A DNA stretch of 24,237 bases from Thiohalospira sp051745535 (GTDB lineage Bacteria; Pseudomonadota; Gammaproteobacteria; Thiohalospirales; Thiohalospiraceae). The position numbers and the translations under genes were made by a program. Positions 15,090 to 23,151 of this stretch are shown in pieces. Within the stretch, counting starts at the first letter, position 1. Every line of letters begins with the position of its first letter. The stretch lies in assembly GCA_051745535.1 (NCBI GenBank), contig JBNJED010000011.1, positions 1-24,237 of the forward strand, read 5' to 3'. The notes beneath the pieces were generated by a model, which did no database searches, was not told the DNA's origin, and saw only the letters and a program-made list of their open reading frames with translations.

Positions 15090-17150
15090 ATGACCAACGC
15101 CGCTCACGGCGAGCACACCCCGTCCGACGACCATTCCGGCGGCCATCAGAAACACGAGCACGCGCACCACGATCACGGCGCCATGATCGCCGATTTCCGG
15201 CGCCGCTTCTGGGTGTCGCTGGTCCTGACCGTCCCCATCCTCGCCCTGTCGCCCATGATCCAGGGCTTCCTGGGTCTGACCGGGGCCCTCGCCTTCGCCG
15301 GCGACCGCTACGTCCTGTTCGGGCTCTCCGCCGTGGTGTTCGTCTATGGCGGTTGGCCCTTCCTGGCGGGCCTGGCTTCCGAGCTCAAGCAGCGCCAGCC
15401 GGGCATGATGACCCTCATCGGGCTGGCCATCGGGGTGGCCTTCCTCTACTCGTCCGCCGTGGTGTTCGGGCTGTCCGGCCGGATGTTCTTCTGGGAGCTG
15501 GCCACCCTGGTGGACGTCATGCTCCTGGGCCACTGGATCGAGATGCGCTCGGTGATGGGCGCCTCCGGGGCCGTGGAGGCGCTGGTCAAGCTCCTGCCGG
15601 CCACGGCGCACCGGCTCACCGGCAACGGGGAGACCGTGGATGTGCCGGTGGATCAGCTGCAGCCCGGGGACCGGGTGCGCGTGCGCCCCGGGGAGAAGGT
15701 GCCCACCGATGGCGTGGTCCAGCAGGGCACCTCCAGCGTTAACGAAGCCATGCTCACCGGCGAATCCAAACCGGTGCGCAAGGGGCCGGGTGACGAGACC
15801 ATTGGCGGCGCGGTGAACGGGGAAGGGGCGCTGACCCTCCGCATCGAGAAGACCGGCGCGGAGACCTACCTCTCCCAGGTCATCGACATGGTGCGCCAGG
15901 CCCAGGCCTCGCGCTCGCGCACCCAGGACCTGGCCAATCGCGCCGCGGCCTGGCTCACCTACATCGCCCTCACCGTGGGCGTGGCCACCCTCGCCGTGTG
16001 GCTGATCGCCGGATTCGCCTTCGACTTCTCCCTGGAGCGCATGGTCACGGTCATGGTCATCACCTGCCCGCACGCCCTGGGGCTGGCGGTGCCGCTGGTG
16101 GTGGCGGTATCCACCACCCGGGCCGCCCGGCACGGGCTCCTCATCCGCGATCGGGCCGCCTTCGAGCAGGCCCGGGACGTCGACGCCATCGTCTTCGACA
16201 AGACCGGCACCCTCACCGAGGGCCGTTTCGGGGTCAGCGAGGTGGTGGCCCTGGGCGAGGCGGGCGAGGACGAGGTCCTGGGCCTGGCGGCCGCGCTGGA
16301 GGGGCAGTCGGAGCACCCCATCGCCCGGGGGATCGCGGACGCGGCGGCCGAGCGCGGGCTCTCGGTGCCCGAGGCCGCTGACTTCCAGAGCCTGCCTGGC
16401 GAGGGCGTGGAGGCCCGGGTGGGCGATGCCGACGTCCGCGTGGTCAGCCCCGGCTACATCGAGCGGGAGGGCCTCCAGGTCGGCAGCGATCGGCCCGGCG
16501 AGCTGGCCGGCCAGGGCCGGACCGTGGTCTATGTCGTGCGGGACGGCGAGGCGGTGGGCGCCATCGCCCTGGCGGACATTGTGCGGGAGGAGTCGCGGGC
16601 GGCCATCGACCGGCTCAAGGCCATGGGCATCCAGTGCATGATGCTCACCGGCGACTCCGAGCCGGTGGCCCGGGCCGTGGCCGGCGAACTGGGTCTGGAC
16701 GATTTCTTCGCCGAGGTGCTTCCCGATCAGAAGGCGGCCAGGATCCGCGAGGTGAAGGAGCGCGGCCTGGCGGTGGCCATGGTGGGCGATGGCGTCAACG
16801 ACGCCCCGGCCCTGGTGGAGGCCGACGTGGGGATCGCCATCGGCGCCGGCACCGATGTGGCGGTGGAGTCGGCGGACATCATTCTGGTGAACTCCGACCC
16901 GCGCGACGTGGCCGCGGTGGTCGAACTCTCCGCCGCCACCTACCGCAAGATGATCCAGAACCTCTGGTGGGCGGCCGGCTACAACATCGTCGCCATCCCG
17001 CTGGCCGCTGGTGTCCTCTACGGCGTCGGCTTCCTCATGCCGCCGGCGGTGGGGGCCGCCGTGATGTCGGTCTCCACCGTCATCGTGGCCATCAACGCCA
17101 AGCTGCTGGGGCGGTTCCAGCCCGCGGCGGCGACCGCCCCGACCGGCTAG
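15090..17150 (+). CDS. copB: Copper-translocating P1B-3-type ATPase (CopB-like)
   Basis: A 686-residue heavy-metal P-type ATPase. The N-terminus has nine histidines in residues 6-29 in place of a CxxC metal-binding domain. Actuator TGES at 223-226, transmembrane metal site C326-P-H328, phosphorylation site D370-KTGTLTE, nucleotide-binding H409-P410, and hinge GDGVNDAP at 566-573. The CPH motif (not CPC) and His-rich tail define the P1B-3 (CopB) subgroup, which exports Cu(II) or Cu(I)/Ag(I) from the cytoplasm. GGAGGG lies about seven bases before the ATG. It stands apart from any copA, cusCBA or copper regulator gene in this window. Its TAG stop is shared base for base with the arsM stop on the other strand. 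Confidence 0.94.
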   Translation: MTNAAHGEHTPSDDHSGGHQKHEHAHHDHGAMIADFRRRFWVSLVLTVPILALSPMIQGFLGLTGALAFAGDRYVLFGLSAVVFVYGGWPFLAGLASELKQRQPGMMTLIGLAIGVAFLYSSAVVFGLSGRMFFWELATLVDVMLLGHWIEMRSVMGASGAVEALVKLLPATAHRLTGNGETVDVPVDQLQPGDRVRVRPGEKVPTDGVVQQGTSSVNEAMLTGESKPVRKGPGDETIGGAVNGEGALTLRIEKTGAETYLSQVIDMVRQAQASRSRTQDLANRAAAWLTYIALTVGVATLAVWLIAGFAFDFSLERMVTVMVITCPHALGLAVPLVVAVSTTRAARHGLLIRDRAAFEQARDVDAIVFDKTGTLTEGRFGVSEVVALGEAGEDEVLGLAAALEGQSEHPIARGIADAAAERGLSVPEAADFQSLPGEGVEARVGDADVRVVSPGYIEREGLQVGSDRPGELAGQGRTVVYVVRDGEAVGAIALADIVREESRAAIDRLKAMGIQCMMLTGDSEPVARAVAGELGLDDFFAEVLPDQKAARIREVKERGLAVAMVGDGVNDAPALVEADVGIAIGAGTDVAVESADIILVNSDPRDVAAVVELSAATYRKMIQNLWWAAGYNIVAIPLAAGVLYGVGFLMPPAVGAAVMSVSTVIVAINAKLLGRFQPAAATAPTG

Positions 17151-18013
17151 GCGGCCGGGGGCTTCACCGCCTCGATGGTCGCGGAGACCACGTAGTCATC
17201 GACCCCGCGGCCGGGCGCCCAGTCCCGGATGAACTCGCGGGATTCGTCCTTGGGCTCGATGGCGATATCCCGGAAGCCGGCCGCGTCCATCATCGCCTCC
17301 AGATCCTCCACCAGGGAGGCGTTGCCCATGCAGCCGGCGATGAGGCCGGCATCCTCGCGCAGCTCCGGCGGCAGGGGGACGCTGGCCACCACGTCGGAGA
17401 TGGCGAGCCGGCCGCCCGGCTTGAGGATCCGCCAGGCCTCGCGGAAGACCGCCGGCTTGTCGTTGGAGAGGTTGATGACGCAGTTGGAGAGGATGACGTC
17501 GGCGGTGTCGTCGGCCACCGGCAGGTGCTCGATCTCCCCCAGGCGGAACTCCACGTTGGCAAAGCCGCCGCGCTCGGCGTTGCCCCGCGCCTTGGAGAGC
17601 ATCTCGGAGGTCATGTCGACGCCGATGACCCGGCCCTCTTCGCCGACCTCGTGGGCGGCGAGGAAGCAGTCGAAGCCGCCGCCGGCGCCGAGATCCACCA
17701 CTACCTCGCCGGGCTGCAGGGCGGCGATGGCGTTGGGGTTGCCGCAGCCGAGCCCCATGTCGGCGCCCTCGGGGGCCTTGAGGAGGTCCGACTCGCTGTA
17801 GCCCAGCCGGGTGGAAAAGAGGGCGTTGATCTGGTTGTCTTCGGAGGCGCCGCCCCCGCAGCAGGCCGATTCCGTGCCGCAGGCGCTCCCCTCCCAGGCG
17901 GACTCGGCGACCCGGGCGTAGGCGCCCCGGATGAGGTCCTGGTGGTCGGCGGCCGGCTCCTTTTCCGGCTCGTTCCCGCAGCAGCTGGTGGTATTCGGGT
18001 TCGTTTCCGTCAT
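17147..18013 (-). CDS. arsM: Arsenite S-adenosylmethionine methyltransferase
   Basis: A 288-residue class I methyltransferase. The SAM motif is VVDLGAGGGFD (about 105-115) with GVDMT after it. The three family cysteines that bind As(III) fit C90 in LGCGNP, C178 in SNCVINL and C228 in AGCMGNA. It methylates arsenite to mono-, di- and trimethylated forms. Extra cysteines lie in the N-terminus at 11-12, 45 and 51-52 (SACGTESACCGGG). It follows arsR by 21 bp and is probably co-transcribed with it; GAGGAA upstream of the ATG fits a ribosome-binding site. Confidence 0.94.
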   Translation of the reverse strand: MTETNPNTTSCCGNEPEKEPAADHQDLIRGAYARVAESAWEGSACGTESACCGGGASEDNQINALFSTRLGYSESDLLKAPEGADMGLGCGNPNAIAALQPGEVVVDLGAGGGFDCFLAAHEVGEEGRVIGVDMTSEMLSKARGNAERGGFANVEFRLGEIEHLPVADDTADVILSNCVINLSNDKPAVFREAWRILKPGGRLAISDVVASVPLPPELREDAGLIAGCMGNASLVEDLEAMMDAAGFRDIAIEPKDESREFIRDWAPGRGVDDYVVSATIEAVKPPAA

Positions 18014-18034
18014 CTCGATTCCTCCGTGAGGCTT

Positions 18035-18376
18035 TCAGGTTTCGGTCGAGCGGCTCGGCGCCAGTTCTGCGAAGAAGGTCGCCATCTCGTCGAGGGCCTC
18101 CGGGTCCACCCAGCACTCGGTGCGCTTGCCCTTGCGGGCCGTGCGGACCAGGCCCACGCGGTTGAGCTCCTTGAGATGGTGGGAGAGGGTCGAGGGGGCG
18201 ATGTCCAGTCCCTCGCCCAGTTTCCCTACGCAGACGCGGCTCGCCTCCTCGGTCCCGCAGGCGGTGCCGGGGGGACAGCAGGAGGCGAGCTGCTGGAAGA
18301 GAGCGAGCCGATGAGGGTTGCCCAGCGCCTTGAGCCGGGCGGCCAGTTCGGTGGCGTTATTTTTATTATTCGACAT
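18035..18376 (-). CDS. arsR: ArsR/SmtB-family repressor, cysteine-rich
   Basis: A 113-residue winged-helix regulator from ATG 18376; a longer frame to 18442 would add non-homologous residues. The recognition helix region is APSTLSHHLKELNRVGLV (60-77). A cysteine cluster in the first half (C33, C34, C40, C49) plus C88 forms the likely As(III) sensor; the CC-x5-C layout differs from the classical CVCEL motif of E. coli-type ArsR but resembles the ArsR class found beside arsM. As(III) binding should release DNA and derepress arsR-arsM. No ribosome-binding site precedes the ATG, and a palindrome covers the start codon. Confidence 0.93.
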   Translation of the reverse strand: MSNNKNNATELAARLKALGNPHRLALFQQLASCCPPGTACGTEEASRVCVGKLGEGLDIAPSTLSHHLKELNRVGLVRTARKGKRTECWVDPEALDEMATFFAELAPSRSTET

Positions 18377-18384
18377 GTGTCGAA
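18369..18384 (-). promoter_or_regulatory. Candidate ArsR operator over the arsR start codon
   Basis: TTCGACATGTGTCGAA: perfect 7-bp arms around a 2-bp centre. It spans the arsR ATG and ends at the edge of a candidate -10. Confidence 0.65.
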
Positions 18385-18411
18385 ATGTAGAATGATTGGC
18401 CGGCATTGCAA
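18384..18411 (-). promoter_or_regulatory. Candidate arsR promoter
   Basis: On the minus strand: TTGCAA (18411-18406), a 16-bp spacer, and TACATT (18389-18384), each 4 of 6 to consensus. Transcription would start near 18377, one base before the ATG, implying an mRNA with almost no leader. This fits the absent ribosome-binding site. Confidence 0.4.
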
Positions 18412-18523
18412 GGACCATGAGGCGTGGGGCGCCCTCGGCCAATGCCCGGACGCCCTACCGGTTGAAGCGGCCGGGGCGGTCGTAGTCTCCTGTAGGGGCG
18501 CGTCACCGCTACCGGAGAAGCCC

Positions 18524-19525
18524 ATGACCCCGCTCTCGCTGCTGGACCTCGCCCCCATCCGGGAGGGCGGGGATGCCGCCGCCGCCTACCGCGCCACCAC
18601 CGAACTGGCCCGGGCGGCGGAGGCCAGTGGCTACCGCCGTTTCTGGCTGGCGGAGCACCACAACATGGCCGGCATCGGCAGCTCCGCGACGGCGGTGCTC
18701 ATCGGCCACGTGGCCGAGCGTACGGAATCCATCCGCGTGGGCTCCGGCGGCGTGATGCTGCCCAACCATGCGCCGCTGGTGGTGGCGGAGCAGTTCGGGA
18801 CCCTGGAGAGCCTCCACCCCGGCCGTATCGACCTGGGACTGGGGCGGGCGCCGGGCTCCGGCCAGCGGACGGTGCGCGCCCTGCGCCGCGGCAGCGTGGA
18901 GGGGGCGGAGCGCTTCGCCGAGGACCTGGAGGAGCTGCGCGGCTACCTGGCCCCGACCGAGCGGGGCCAGGCGGTCCAGGCGGTGCCCGGGGCGGGGCTG
19001 GACATCCCCATCTGGCTCCTCGGCTCCAGCACGGCCAGTGCCGGGCTGGCGGCGCGACTGGGGCTGCCCTACGCCTTCGCCGCCCACTTCGCCCCGGCCG
19101 ATCTCCTGCCCGCCCTGGCGCGCTACCGGGAGGAGTTCCAGCCCTCGGAGGCACTGGCGGCCCCCCACGCCATGGTGGCCATGAACGCCCTGGTGGCGGA
19201 GACCGACGCCGAGGCGCAGTACCACTTCACCTCGGTGGAGCAGCAGTTCCTCACCATGGCCCGGGGGCGGACGCCGGGCCCCATGCGCCCGCCGGTGGAG
19301 GATATGGACGCCCTCTGGGAGCCGGACGAGCGCGAGCGGATCCGGGCCTGGCTCACGGCCTCGGTGGTGGGCAGCCCGGAGACGGCCCGCCAGCAATTCG
19401 CCGATTTCCTGGCGAAGACGGCCGCAGATGAGATCATGGTGACCACTCAGGCCTTCGATCCGACCGTTGCCGAGGAGTCCGTGCGCCGCATGGCGGCCGT
19501 TCGGGATGCGGTGGCCGCGGCCTGA
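18524..19525 (+). CDS. LLM-class flavin-dependent monooxygenase (YhbW-like)
   Basis: A 333-residue luciferase-like protein. The ATG at 18524 has GGAGAAG just upstream; the much longer open frame into the ATPase region is not real. It begins with TPLSLLDLAPIREGG and carries FWLAEHHNM, VGSGGVMLPNHAPLVVAEQFGTL and GRIDLGLGRAPG, which match the E. coli YhbW type of the bacterial luciferase superfamily closely. Such proteins use reduced FMN and oxygen; the YhbW substrate is not known. It is divergent from arsR with 147 bp between the start codons, so it might share the ArsR operator, but this is an inference. Confidence 0.92.
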   Translation: MTPLSLLDLAPIREGGDAAAAYRATTELARAAEASGYRRFWLAEHHNMAGIGSSATAVLIGHVAERTESIRVGSGGVMLPNHAPLVVAEQFGTLESLHPGRIDLGLGRAPGSGQRTVRALRRGSVEGAERFAEDLEELRGYLAPTERGQAVQAVPGAGLDIPIWLLGSSTASAGLAARLGLPYAFAAHFAPADLLPALARYREEFQPSEALAAPHAMVAMNALVAETDAEAQYHFTSVEQQFLTMARGRTPGPMRPPVEDMDALWEPDERERIRAWLTASVVGSPETARQQFADFLAKTAADEIMVTTQAFDPTVAEESVRRMAAVRDAVAAA

Positions 19526-19590
19526 CCCTTCCCCGCCGTGGCGGGTGCTGGCACAGTGGGCGATTATTCACTCACCCTCAGGAGCCGCCC

Positions 19591-19824
19591 ATGCTTGGCG
19601 AACACCACACCCTCGTCCTCGAATTCCCGGAGCAGCGCGACCACATCCACGAGCTCAAGGTCTCGGACAACCACTTCCATCGCCTGATGGAGGAGTACGA
19701 CGAACTCACCAAGAAGATCGAGCGGCTGGAGCAGGAGGGCGAGCCGCTGACCGACGAGAGCATGGAAGACCTCAAGAAGCGCCGCCTGGAGCTCAAGGAC
19801 GAGCTCTACACCTACCTGAAGTAG
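19591..19824 (+). CDS. YdcH / DUF465 family small protein
   Basis: A 77-residue, highly charged, coiled-coil protein. The DUF465 core is visible as FHRLMEEYDELTKKIERLEQEG, followed by ESMEDLKKRRLELKDELYTYL at the C-terminus. CAGGAG lies about six bases upstream of the ATG. The family is common in proteobacteria and its function is not established. It has its own gap of 65 bp after the monooxygenase gene, containing a short CCCGCC-gt-GGCGGG hairpin. Confidence 0.9.
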   Translation: MLGEHHTLVLEFPEQRDHIHELKVSDNHFHRLMEEYDELTKKIERLEQEGEPLTDESMEDLKKRRLELKDELYTYLK

Positions 19825-19828
19825 CTCC

Positions 19829-20725
19829 CTAGAAGCGGAACTCCCACCGCACCACCGCCGTGCGCTCGTCCGGGTCGTGACGCAGCGCCGCGGCGGAGAC
19901 CAGCACGTTCCACCAGAAGTGGACGGCCACGTTCTCCCCCAGTCGGTAGTTGTTGTGCTGGTGTAGCCAGCCCAGGTAGGCGCCGTAGGCGGTGGCCACG
20001 GCGGCATTGGCCGACAGGCCTGCGCCGGAGTGGGCCAGACCGAACCCCACCGACGAGGCCGCCGTCCCCCACCAGGGGCCGAACTGGTGGTGGAACGAGT
20101 TGTTGAGGACCCCCCGGAAGAAGGCCTCCTCGCCCAGCGCGACCGCCCCCTGGCGGGGCAGCATCATCGTGGCCGCCTCGCCCCGGGTGAGGCCGCCCTG
20201 GGTCCGGGTGACCCAGGAATCCTCCGCGGAGAGCAGCAGTCCGGAGGCGGCAATGGCCATGGGCACGAAGGTGGTCGGACGGCTCAGGTAGCGCCCCTGG
20301 AACGGGGCGGTGGCCAGGTCCTGGAAGCCCTCGTCGGAGATCGGCGTGTTGTAGCCGAGGTTCCCCTGCATCGCCCGGCGCTGGCGGTAGGCGTCATAGG
20401 CCGAGTAGAAGCGGGTGTTGCTGGCCACCGTGGAGAAGAGATCGGCCCGCTCGCTGGTGCGATTGGTGGTGATGGTGAGTTCTTCGTCATCGTAGCGGTC
20501 GCCCCGCTCGATGTAGTCATCCCGCGTGCGGTAGTAGGCGCTGATGTCGGCGGTGGTGCCCCAGGTGGCGAGGTGGATGCCGCCCTTCACCGGCTCGCCG
20601 TTGATGAACTGGCCCAGACCGGGCACCAGGAAGCTCCCCGCGGCCATCAGGCCGGGGGAGGTGGCTGCCGCGGGGCCGGCCCCTAGCAGGGTGGCCGCGC
20701 TCAGGGCGAGAAGCCGGAGGCGCAT
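19829..20725 (-). CDS. CPBP-family (CAAX protease-like) membrane protein with DUF5683-like N-terminus
   Basis: A 298-residue exported/membrane protein. After a signal peptide (about 1-22) comes SFLVPGLGQFINGEPVKGG, the signature of small DUF5683-like membrane segments. The C-terminal half has the three CPBP (Rce1-like) motifs: E199-E200-x3-R204 in GEEAFFRG, H232 in FGLAH, and H269-x3-N273 in HFWWN. These are the glutamate/histidine set of intramembrane CAAX-type proteases, so activity is possible. Substrates of bacterial members are mostly unknown. It follows the DUF945 gene by 18 bp and is likely co-transcribed. No clear ribosome-binding site is seen. It ends four bases after the convergent YdcH-like gene. 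Confidence 0.85.
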   Translation of the reverse strand: MRLRLLALSAATLLGAGPAAATSPGLMAAGSFLVPGLGQFINGEPVKGGIHLATWGTTADISAYYRTRDDYIERGDRYDDEELTITTNRTSERADLFSTVASNTRFYSAYDAYRQRRAMQGNLGYNTPISDEGFQDLATAPFQGRYLSRPTTFVPMAIAASGLLLSAEDSWVTRTQGGLTRGEAATMMLPRQGAVALGEEAFFRGVLNNSFHHQFGPWWGTAASSVGFGLAHSGAGLSANAAVATAYGAYLGWLHQHNNYRLGENVAVHFWWNVLVSAAALRHDPDERTAVVRWEFRF

Positions 20726-20743
20726 TGGGCAATAATCGCCGGA

Positions 20744-22162
20744 CTACTGCATCAGCGCGCCCATGAGGCCCAGTGCCGGCTTGCCGTTGACCAGCAACTG
20801 GGAGCGCTGGAAAGTCATCTCGGTGCGGTAGCGCCCGTCCTCCCCCTCCTCCAGATAGCCGTCGGCGGCGAGGGCATCCACCAGCATGCCGGCCTGGCGC
20901 TGGGCGATCTCCGCCGGGGTTCCCTGGCTGATGAGGCTGCGTCGCAGGTTGGCGCGGACCGAGGCCGATGGGGCGTCCACGGTCAGCCGGGCGTCCAGTG
21001 CCTCGACCACGGTGCGGGGCCGGTTGATGTCCGGCCGGGCGCCATCGACGAAGACTGCCTCCCCGGTCGCCTCGACGGTGCCGTTACCATTGGTGGCGGC
21101 GGCGCGATCCAGCGTCAGCCGGGGGTCTCCGGCCAGCAGGGTCTGGACCGCCGGCAGGACCCGCTGCCGCAGAACCGGTTCCGGGATCTCGCCCGGGTGG
21201 GTCTGGAGTACGGCCATTATCTCCCCGTAGGCGTCGGCATCCAGCCCGGCGAGCGTGCTCTTCAGCCGCGCATCCCGCCAGTCTACTGGCTCGTCGAGCT
21301 GGGTGCCCTCCAGGTGCAGCTCTTCCGTGCCGCCCTCGAGGCCGATCTCCAGGCCGTCCTCCGCCCGGTCCAGGTGGCTGGCCAGGTCGAGTTGCTGGAT
21401 GGAGAGCGTCCCGTCGGGGGCGCGCACATCCACCGAGGCGGCGGCGAACGACTGCTCGCCCAGGAGGTAGGGGCCGTCCGTGGACTCGCCCCGGGCCTCC
21501 AGCCGGATCTCGTCGAAGGTGATCCGGCTGCTGTCGTCCTCACGCAGCTCCGCCTCCGGGATGTCGGCGGTCAGGTGCAGCTCGCTCCGGTCGCCGGAGA
21601 AATCGCCCTGGACGCCGCCCCAGTCCGCCGCGAGGTCCTCCTGCGTGCTCGTCGCCTGGAAGGCGGGGGACCGGAAGGTGCCAGCGATGGTCCCGGTGAA
21701 GCCCCCGCGACCGGAGAGAGTCATCACGGGGCTCTCGGCGTCCGGCGCCGGCTGGAACTCCGCCGCCAGGAGGTCGCGCAGGGACTCGTTGGGGTGGGCG
21801 GTGGCGTCGAAGCCCACGGCGCCCAGGGGCATCGGCATCCGGGCCAGGAAGGGGCCGTGCTGGAGGTCCACGTCGAAGCGCAGCGCCGGGGGGTCGGCCG
21901 GTTCGTCGCCCTCCTTGCGGGCGGCCCCCTTGGGCAGGGCGGTCGTGGCGGGCCTGACCACCACCTCCGCCGTGGAGGCCAGGCGGCCCGGCTGGTAGTC
22001 GGCAAGTTCTACCGAGACCCGCTGGTCCAGGGCATCCAGGCGCTGCACCTCGGCGCGGAAGCGGTCCTCGACATGGGGCCCGATGAGGGCGGCACCCCCG
22101 TAGTGGGCCCCCACCAGCACGACGGCGGCGGTGGCCGCGACGACCAGGTTCTTCTTCTGCAT
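20744..22162 (-). CDS. DUF945 (YdgA-like) family protein
   Basis: A 472-residue protein with one N-terminal membrane anchor (about 6-27, LVVAATAAVVLVGAHYGG) and a long periplasmic part. The front has the DUF945 pattern: a helix with VEDRFRAEVQRLDA, then strands, LQHGPFLARMPMPLGAVGFDATAHP, and at the C-terminus AQRQAGMLVDALAADGYLEEG followed by FQRSQLLVNGKP. YdgA-type proteins are inner-membrane-anchored and of unknown biochemical function. GGGGAG precedes the ATG by about nine bases. First gene of a two-gene unit with the CPBP protein. Confidence 0.85.
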   Translation of the reverse strand: MQKKNLVVAATAAVVLVGAHYGGAALIGPHVEDRFRAEVQRLDALDQRVSVELADYQPGRLASTAEVVVRPATTALPKGAARKEGDEPADPPALRFDVDLQHGPFLARMPMPLGAVGFDATAHPNESLRDLLAAEFQPAPDAESPVMTLSGRGGFTGTIAGTFRSPAFQATSTQEDLAADWGGVQGDFSGDRSELHLTADIPEAELREDDSSRITFDEIRLEARGESTDGPYLLGEQSFAAASVDVRAPDGTLSIQQLDLASHLDRAEDGLEIGLEGGTEELHLEGTQLDEPVDWRDARLKSTLAGLDADAYGEIMAVLQTHPGEIPEPVLRQRVLPAVQTLLAGDPRLTLDRAAATNGNGTVEATGEAVFVDGARPDINRPRTVVEALDARLTVDAPSASVRANLRRSLISQGTPAEIAQRQAGMLVDALAADGYLEEGEDGRYRTEMTFQRSQLLVNGKPALGLMGALMQ

Positions 22163-22251
22163 CCCTTCGACTCCCCGGTGGACAGGGGGCCCACTCTAGA
22201 AGGTCGCGGACGAACAGACCAGACCCGGCCGCCGTCGCCGGGCAGGGCGTA

Positions 22252-23127
22252 TCAGTGGCGCCAGTCCAGCTGGAAGCCGTGGCTGCGCAGGGTGGAGAGG
22301 GTGGTGCGCACGCACTCGTCGATGAAGGCGATGCGGTGGGGGTTGCCGGCCGCCGCCCGCGCCCAGCCGCGGCCGTCGTCCAGCCCGGCCAGCTCGTAGA
22401 GCCCCGGCTGCGGCAGGTAGAGCGCGCGGACGAACTGGCGGAAGACCCGCTGCACCGGGAGGTTCAGCACCCGGCGCCGCCAGCCCGGCAGGCCGATGAG
22501 CTTGCGTTCCAGCCGGTCCTTGGCGTGGGCGATGTGGCGCGCCTCGTCCAGGGTGTGGAGCCGGGCGACGGCGTGGGCCGCCGGATCCACCTCGTCCCGG
22601 TGCTTGTGGATGACCCGGTTGAGCCGGTCCGGGACCTCCTCGCCGATGAGGACGGCCACCCAGAAGGCGGCGGAATCGAAGGGCGCCAGACGGCCCACCA
22701 GGTTTCCCAGGCGCAGGCGCGGGAAGGCGGTGGGCGGCCGGGGCAGGCCGCTGCGCTGATACAGCTCCACGAACATCAGGCTGTGGCCGGCCTCCTCGCG
22801 CAGCTCGTGGAGGTGGTAGAGGAGGTCGCCCGTATCGCCGTCGTCCCGGTGGACCGAGGCGGCGATCCGGCGCATGAAGATCCCCTCCAGCCAGAGCCCG
22901 GCCTCCACGGCATTGAGGAACTCGAAGTGCGACAGGGAGCGCCGCTGGCCCTCGGAGAGCTGCTCGTACCCCGCCAGGCCGTAGAGGGAGAGCGCGCGCT
23001 CGGGCATCCAGAAGGTGTCCAGCGACAGGCGATCCCACTCCACCCGGGCGAGGGGGTCGGCATAGGGCGTCGAGTTGCGGCTCAGCTGATCGGCCAGGGC
23101 CGAAGTCTCTGCCGATGTTTCGGTCAT
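22252..23127 (-). CDS. AurF-like diiron oxygenase (ferritin-like fold)
   Basis: A 291-residue protein with a complete set of diiron ligands in AurF-type spacing: Glu75 or Glu81 in helix one, E112-x2-H115 (EEAGH), E163/E164 (GEEVPD), and H191-x3-E195-x2-H198 (HTLDEARH). AurF ligands are spaced identically at the ExxH and HxxxExxH sites. AurF-family enzymes oxidise arylamines to nitro compounds or act as other diiron N- or C-oxygenases; most homologues, including those in simple chromosomal settings like this, have no known substrate. No biosynthetic gene cluster is around it. GGGGAG lies about ten bases before the ATG. It is divergent from tRNA-Ser(GGA). Confidence 0.85.
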   Translation of the reverse strand: MTETSAETSALADQLSRNSTPYADPLARVEWDRLSLDTFWMPERALSLYGLAGYEQLSEGQRRSLSHFEFLNAVEAGLWLEGIFMRRIAASVHRDDGDTGDLLYHLHELREEAGHSLMFVELYQRSGLPRPPTAFPRLRLGNLVGRLAPFDSAAFWVAVLIGEEVPDRLNRVIHKHRDEVDPAAHAVARLHTLDEARHIAHAKDRLERKLIGLPGWRRRVLNLPVQRVFRQFVRALYLPQPGLYELAGLDDGRGWARAAAGNPHRIAFIDECVRTTLSTLRSHGFQLDWRH

Positions 23128-23151
23128 GCCGACGGGCTCCCCGGGGCTTCA

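Noticed and set aside
16634..18523. Long plus-strand frame running into the LLM monooxygenase
   Set aside because: It is the antisense of arsM and arsR and a shifted frame of the ATPase. The protein family starts at 18524, where a good ribosome-binding site is present.
19550..19575. Possible sigma-54 promoter before the YdcH-like gene (TGGCAC)
   Set aside because: The -12 element TTGC is missing at the required spacing.
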